DNA of 64,000 nucleotides from Fibrobacter sp. UWB11 (GTDB lineage: Bacteria; Fibrobacterota; Fibrobacteria; Fibrobacterales; Fibrobacteraceae), in the NCBI RefSeq assembly GCF_900143015.1, contig NZ_FSRT01000001.1, positions 1-64,000 of the forward strand. Reading direction: 5' to 3'. Within the stretch, counting starts at the first letter, position 1, and every line of letters starts with the position of its first letter. Shown here one piece after another: positions 60,301 to 64,000 of this stretch. The position numbers were made by a program, and so were the translations under genes. A model generated the notes under the pieces. That model saw only the letters and a list, made by a program, of their open reading frames with translations. It did not search any database and was not told the origin of the DNA.

Positions 60301-60951
60301 ATACCGGCTCTTTATGGGTTCAAGAAAAACTATTCAAAGGAGCTTATTTCCGCTATTGCAACAACTAAGGCTTTTTTTGATAACTGCCTAAATGAAAAAA
60401 AGAATGAATTGGCGGATAAGTTAAAGGAGAAACTTTTCTCGGGCGAGAAGTCTCTTCTAAAAAAGACTTCTTTGAAGTCCGTTTCTAAGGATTGGATAGA
60501 GTCCTTAGATGAACAAATTGGGAGGCAAGTTTTTGCTAATGGAACAGATAAGTTTGTTTCTCTTATGAAGAACGACAATCTGGATATATACTCTCTGCTA
60601 GACAGACTCGCGAAAATTGCAACAGACTTGCGCATTGAAGACTGGAATGAGTCTTGCGAAGAACTTTTCTTTGAGAGAATTGATGAATATAAAACTACTG
60701 CGGAAGAGTTCTCTTGGAAAAAATCAAATGCTTCTAGGGGCAAAAAAAGTGGTAGTTCTTACGAGCTGAACTTTGTTGATGAAAATGGAAAGCTCGTTAC
60801 AAAGTGCTTTGACAGGGTCCCATTAAGCGGAAGAAGTCAGCTGCTGGCAAATACTGTCAAGTCTGCAATCGAGTCTTTTGGTCAATCTGTTTCTGAAAAT
60901 GAAATTCGACAGGTTGTGGTTGACATTCTTCAAAAGATGTGCGATAGGTGA
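57343..60951 (+). CDS. Large P-loop ATPase (BrxC/PglY-like size)
   Basis: A 1202-residue protein. Walker A GAYGKGKSH lies at residues about 61-69, a Walker B-like IYVVYDEFSKFLE near 240, followed by a probable sensor segment LHLMLISHKEI. The rest is helical with no recognised domain. Length and layout match the giant P-loop ATPases of BREX (BrxC/PglY) and allied systems. The ATG in MQTMISVASEF was chosen; a GTG four codons earlier is possible. The cysteine desulfurase starts four bases after its stop. Confidence 0.7.
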   Translation: MQTMISVASEFQHSINIAYDLNDDSKLNSFIPTSSFFELLRDILLSTNKNSTERARILIGAYGKGKSHIVLAIITMLMGRNLKTYTNVLPKLKEDKKLYQQVRNFYDEKRKFLPVIISGNNGSLTQAFLYSLQVALKENGLENVMPKTNFEAAVRAISRWQDSYPDTLKKFEKLLDCSLDDYIDSLKAFDVESYRFFETVYPDLTSGSSFNPFLGFDVVELYANVSAEIKKKGYNGIYVVYDEFSKFLEANIAQTSVSDTKMLQDFAERCNRSGANQLHLMLISHKEISNYIDKLPKAKVDGWRGISERFSHIHLDNDSSQTYEIISTVIQKKAKLWESFLKANKSRFKKLVSQYGEDEIFSDLDRSAIESVISSCYPLHPASIFILPRLSEKVAQNERTLFTFLSAKGGACLSSCLDKQRDNSFFLVTPDVLYDYFEPLFQKEIYVAEIHDQYRLTKQILNNLNAKSLETKIVKSISLIYMLAQFEKIKPLKATIESIYSSEYKLDEIEAALSNLIEKKFVLYFKRSNSYLKLKDYSGLDTRQLLKDEMERLKNDVSIKNVLNSLNYDNFVYPSRYNDDNEMTRFFSFIFINASEINDEFEYEEIIQKRNADGAVFAILLDSDESIKQVRQNILLFSKKMQRCVFVLPKHRSDYFPQVLEYYAASVLKDKYADDPILFDEFDIIYEDLRDVLLSFVMSYSRPELMRNTTIYMGDEWEVSRKTELTALLSDICDDVFKKTPIINNEVINKNEPSTMALNSRNKVIKALLRNELEPKLGLTGNGQDVSIMRSCLIRTGILDNSDSYAQLCLTPPDKNLSFVLATIQSFVDGAKKKGDCSFDALYAKLMNPAGKIGLRRGLIPLFIAVVFHECKKEIILSDNDGNQLPISMESLVLIDSEPSNYVLSAMEWDSEKERYVQELTKVYEDFVIEQEKGANNYGYILSAIKRWFVSLPKYTKTIAANETTASKFVKILSSNKSDSATIFVEIPALYGFKKNYSKELISAIATTKAFFDNCLNEKKNELADKLKEKLFSGEKSLLKKTSLKSVSKDWIESLDEQIGRQVFANGTDKFVSLMKNDNLDIYSLLDRLAKIATDLRIEDWNESCEELFFERIDEYKTTAEEFSWKKSNASRGKKSGSSYELNFVDENGKLVTKCFDRVPLSGRSQLLANTVKSAIESFGQSVSENEIRQVVVDILQKMCDR

Positions 60952-60955
60952 TTAC

Positions 60956-62086
60956 ATGGCGTACTTTGATAATGCAGCAACTTCTTTTCCTAAGCCAGAG
61001 AGCGTATATTCGTTTATGGATTCTTTTTACAGAACCTGTGACGGAAGCTATGGTCGAGGAAAGAATGGATTAGGAGCGTTAGTAAAGGAAACAAGATTTC
61101 TTTTGCAAAAAATACTCCATTGCGATTCAAAGGCTGTTGTGTTCACTCCATCTGCCACTGTTGCTCTAAACATTGTTATTCATGGATTGATAAACAGAGT
61201 AAAGAATGTTTATGTAAGCCCATTTGAACATAATGCTGTCATGAGAAGTCTTTGGCATTTCCAAAAAAAAGGAATCGTTTCCATACGTCTGTTGGACGTA
61301 AACAAGGACTTTTCATACGACTTCAATAAGATAAAGAAACAGTTTAATAGCGTAAAGCCTGACCTAGTTGTCGTCTCTCATGCCAGCAATGTATTTGGCT
61401 TGATATCTCCGATAGAAGAAATTTTTTCACTGTCGAAAAAATATCAGAGCATAAATATTTTAGACATGTCTCAGAGTGCTGGTTTAGTTGAATGTAATGT
61501 GGGTTCGACGGACATAGACGTCGCTGTTTTTGCAGGACATAAGACTTTGTATGGTCCCACAGGCATATCTGGCTTTGTGATGTCTGAACAATTGGATATA
61601 GAACCTGTTTTTTTTGGAGGAACAGGCTTTGATTCTGCAAATGAAGATATGCCTAGCGATATACCCCAAAAATTCGAGTTTGGAACGATGAATGTTGCTG
61701 GCTTGGCTGGTTTAAATGCCTCTTTGAAGTGGATTCTTGATTATGGGGTGGAAAAACTTTATCAAGAAGAAAACTTGATGAGAACTCGTTTGGTTGAAAT
61801 GCTCAAAAATTACAACGAGATAAAATTGGTCGGTGATTTCCAAGGTCAGAAATATGTGGGGATAGTTTCTTGCTTAATAAATGGAATAAGTAGTGATACA
61901 GCTGGCAGCATTTTTGCTGAACAGGGTGTTAAAATTCGTTCTGGGCTTCAATGTGCTCCTTTGGCGCATAAATTTGCAGGAACTTTCCCATCTGGTACAA
62001 TAAGATTTTCTATAAATCATTTTACTAAAGATTGTGACTTTGTAGAATTGAAACATGCACTTGATTACATAAATAGCTGTTTGTAG
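60956..62086 (+). CDS. Cysteine desulfurase (class V aminotransferase)
   Basis: A 376-residue PLP enzyme. MAYFDNAATSFPKPESV and GKNGLG at the N-terminus, PLP lysine Lys196 in FAGHKTLYGPTG, and catalytic Cys333 in SGLQCAPLAHK show an active SufS/IscS-type desulfurase. It forms persulfide from cysteine. Within this operon it is likely the dedicated sulfur donor for the PAPS-reductase-like protein, as DndA is for DndC. Confidence 0.85.
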   Translation: MAYFDNAATSFPKPESVYSFMDSFYRTCDGSYGRGKNGLGALVKETRFLLQKILHCDSKAVVFTPSATVALNIVIHGLINRVKNVYVSPFEHNAVMRSLWHFQKKGIVSIRLLDVNKDFSYDFNKIKKQFNSVKPDLVVVSHASNVFGLISPIEEIFSLSKKYQSINILDMSQSAGLVECNVGSTDIDVAVFAGHKTLYGPTGISGFVMSEQLDIEPVFFGGTGFDSANEDMPSDIPQKFEFGTMNVAGLAGLNASLKWILDYGVEKLYQEENLMRTRLVEMLKNYNEIKLVGDFQGQKYVGIVSCLINGISSDTAGSIFAEQGVKIRSGLQCAPLAHKFAGTFPSGTIRFSINHFTKDCDFVELKHALDYINSCL

Positions 62087-62097
62087 GAGATTGTTCT

Positions 62098-63828
62098 ATG
62101 AGTAACGAAATATTAAAAAAGCATCTAAGCGATTTAAAAATTGAGACCCTGAGGAAATTGCTTGGCGAAGATATTGTAGAATCATTACTCGAATGGGAAC
62201 TAGGAACTATTACAAAAAGCAAGTACAGCGAAATACTTTGTTCTGTACATGGAGTTAAATTATTTAAAAACCCTGAATTTCGCTATCACATATTACTCAC
62301 ATTAAGAGGCAAACAAGCTGATACAGAGATTCCGATTCTAAAAAAACTGGCAAAATCAAAGAAAGACGATAAAAATGAGATAATAAAAGACGTTGCAAAG
62401 TGTAAATGGAATAAATCGGAATTATCAAAAGAAATTTTGGGTATTTTTGGCTACACATTGGAAGATGCTTTCCCACAAAAAGAAACTGATGAAAAAAGTA
62501 TTGTTCAAGTAGATGCAAATGAAAGATTTTATGAATTACTTGATTATCAGTATGTTATAAAGCAAAGAGCTTTGACCAATTTGACAGATGGTGTGGAACT
62601 AAAGAGATTCCTGATTCATATGCCCACAGGAACTGGTAAAACCAAAACTGCGATGCATATTATTTGCCATCATATAAATTTCAATTTGCGAAAAAAAGGA
62701 CTTGTTTTATGGATTGCTAATACCGTAGAACTGTTAAGGCAAGCTGAAAGTACGTTTGAAGCGGTTTGGAGAAATCTCGGTGACGGCTCAATAAATGTAT
62801 ATAAGCTTTGGGGAACAAACGAACCTTCGCTAGGCGATGAAACCTTAAATGGTTTTATGGTGTGCAGCATACAGAAGTTGTTGGCGCTAACAAAAAATTC
62901 CCATGGAAAGAATTTGTTTAACAGAATAGTGAATGATGTTCGTCTTGTTGTATTTGACGAGGCACACAAGGCTTTTGCAAAAGAATGGTCTGATATTGTT
63001 GACCAGTTAATGATAAAAAAGAGAGGAATGCAAGACCGAGCACTTATAGGCTTAACAGCGACTCCTGGACGCACAACATCGATAAGTGGCGAAAATTCGG
63101 CTTTTGTCAACCAGTTTGGTTCTAATATTATTTCGATAGATACTGAAATTATTAATAGGATTAATTTGTCGGAACAAGACGCTGATAATGCAACGGCGGA
63201 AATGGATATTATAAAATATTTCCAGCAGCGAGGAGTTTTGTCAAAGATAAAGAAAGAAGAACTTGAGTATCCTGAATGTTTGACAGAAGAAGAAATGAAA
63301 GGCATCAGATTAGTCGCCACAGAATATGGCTATGATGATTTTTCAAAGGATGCACTAGAAATAATTGGAAAGAATAGGTTTAGAAATATTCGTATAATTG
63401 AAAGAATTAAAGAACTGAATCGAGACGATTTTCCCACAATTGTCTTTGCTTGTTCCTTGAGCCACGCTCAACTTCTTTCTTCTGCTTTGACTTTAGCTGG
63501 AGTGCCGAACGCTCTTGTGACGGGAAACATGGATGCGACGGATAGAAAAAACGCCATTGCGTACTTTAAAGACCGTAGTAATCCACTTAATGTCCTTATT
63601 AATTATGAAGTTTTAACTACAGGGTTTGACGCGACAAATATTAAGTGTGTTTTTATTACTCGGCCGACCAATTCTGTTGTATTGTATAGTCAGATGTTGG
63701 GAAGAGGCTTGCGAGGTCCTCAAATGGGCGGCAACGAAGAATGCTTGCTTATAGATGTTAAGGATAATTTGAAAAAGTATGACGAACATCTAGCTTTTTC
63801 TCATTTTAACAATTACTGGAATTATTAA
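62098..63828 (+). CDS. DEAD/DEAH-box helicase (SF2, type III Res-like)
   Basis: A 576-residue helicase. Walker A MPTGTGKTKTA near residue 175, motif II VFDEAHKA near 286, motif III LTATPGR, and the C-terminal core with TIVFACSLSHAQLL, VLINYEVLTTGFDATNI and MLGRGLRG (motifs IV-VI). The N-terminal 150 residues are unfamiliar. It could be the restriction or DNA-tracking motor. RBS TAGGAG precedes the ATG. Confidence 0.85.
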   Translation: MSNEILKKHLSDLKIETLRKLLGEDIVESLLEWELGTITKSKYSEILCSVHGVKLFKNPEFRYHILLTLRGKQADTEIPILKKLAKSKKDDKNEIIKDVAKCKWNKSELSKEILGIFGYTLEDAFPQKETDEKSIVQVDANERFYELLDYQYVIKQRALTNLTDGVELKRFLIHMPTGTGKTKTAMHIICHHINFNLRKKGLVLWIANTVELLRQAESTFEAVWRNLGDGSINVYKLWGTNEPSLGDETLNGFMVCSIQKLLALTKNSHGKNLFNRIVNDVRLVVFDEAHKAFAKEWSDIVDQLMIKKRGMQDRALIGLTATPGRTTSISGENSAFVNQFGSNIISIDTEIINRINLSEQDADNATAEMDIIKYFQQRGVLSKIKKEELEYPECLTEEEMKGIRLVATEYGYDDFSKDALEIIGKNRFRNIRIIERIKELNRDDFPTIVFACSLSHAQLLSSALTLAGVPNALVTGNMDATDRKNAIAYFKDRSNPLNVLINYEVLTTGFDATNIKCVFITRPTNSVVLYSQMLGRGLRGPQMGGNEECLLIDVKDNLKKYDEHLAFSHFNNYWNY

Positions 63829-63846
63829 TTAAGGAGATAGATAATC

Positions 63847-64000
63847 ATGCCAAATGAAATTTTCGTTATAAGGTCTATGGCCGATGCGTTGCGCAACACT
63901 GGCTACAAGAATATTGAAAGCGCTATGGCTGAAATTGTGGATAATTCCATACAAGCAGAAGCGAAAAATGTTTTCATTGTCGTAAAGGAAACCGTCAATC
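63847..64000 (+). CDS. GHKL-type ATPase, partial at window edge
   Basis: 51 codons are visible, RBS AAGGAG. SAMAEIVDNSIQAEAKNVFI is the N-box of GHKL (Hsp90/gyrase/MutL-like) ATPases, with Glu and Asn for Mg-ATP. Sixth gene of the operon; its length and C-terminal domain lie beyond the window. Confidence 0.75.
   Translation, partial: MPNEIFVIRSMADALRNTGYKNIESAMAEIVDNSIQAEAKNVFIVVKETVN

Overview
The window looks like a Fibrobacter-type genome (Fibrobacterota, probably rumen or gut). The support is type IV pilin-like genes of the Fibrobacter style, AT-rich cell-surface glycan genes with conventional RBS spacing, and PD-(D/E)XK/Rpn transposase debris. This is an inference from gene content; there is no rRNA here to confirm it.

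Region A, 1-19.7 kb, is chromosomal surface-glycan territory. It holds a decayed pilin and an Rpn remnant, two membrane proteins (one an LTA-synthase-like sulfatase), a HipA-like kinase, and a six-gene plus-strand polysaccharide operon (three GT2, one DXD-type transferase, one pyruvyltransferase-like, one flippase). A second LTA-synthase-like sulfatase follows, then decayed toxin-antitoxin genes, then a minus-strand set (WecE-like aminotransferase, ATP-grasp, Gfo/Idh oxidoreductase, GT2) and a pilin.

Region B, 19.7-28 kb, is the left arm of an integrated element. A tRNA-Met(CAU) gene on the minus strand has lost its 5' third at about 19.80 kb but keeps its own terminator, as expected for an integration junction. 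To its right are a promoter with a palindromic operator, a terminated leader, six small plus-strand element genes, a tRNA(CAU) split in the anticodon loop by a group IC3 intron of the Azoarcus type, a Firmicutes-looking TetR/ABC-transporter cassette with gene debris, and a secreted protein made of five 51-residue repeats.

Region C, 28-54 kb, is a contractile-tailed phage genome read almost entirely on the minus strand. The order is protease/scaffold, decoration, capsid, head completion, sheath, tube, frameshifted chaperones, tape measure, a Pam3-like simple baseplate, fibres, a small membrane protein, ParB-like, the 7-deazaguanine set (DpdA, QueC, QueE, QueD, FolE), terminase, portal and a MuF protein with a toxin-like C-terminus. 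No integrase, repressor, replication gene or endolysin was recognised, so the phage is either incomplete or its remaining genes lie outside the window.

Region D, 54.7-64 kb (running off the end), is a plus-strand operon: a zinc-ribbon/PAPS-reductase/ferredoxin fusion, a DUF4007 protein, a 1200-residue P-loop ATPase, a cysteine desulfurase, a DEAD-box helicase and a GHKL ATPase. Its composition resembles sulfur-based DNA modification/defence systems (Dnd-like, BREX type 4-like) but matches neither as far as the window shows. Closely related palindromes (CCTA-N7-TAGG) sit in promoters at 20.0, 38.0 and 54.6 kb, tying regions B, C and D into one regulated unit. The likely overall picture is a mobile element whose phage modifies its own DNA with preQ0-type bases and which carries, or lies beside, a sulfur-linked defence operon.
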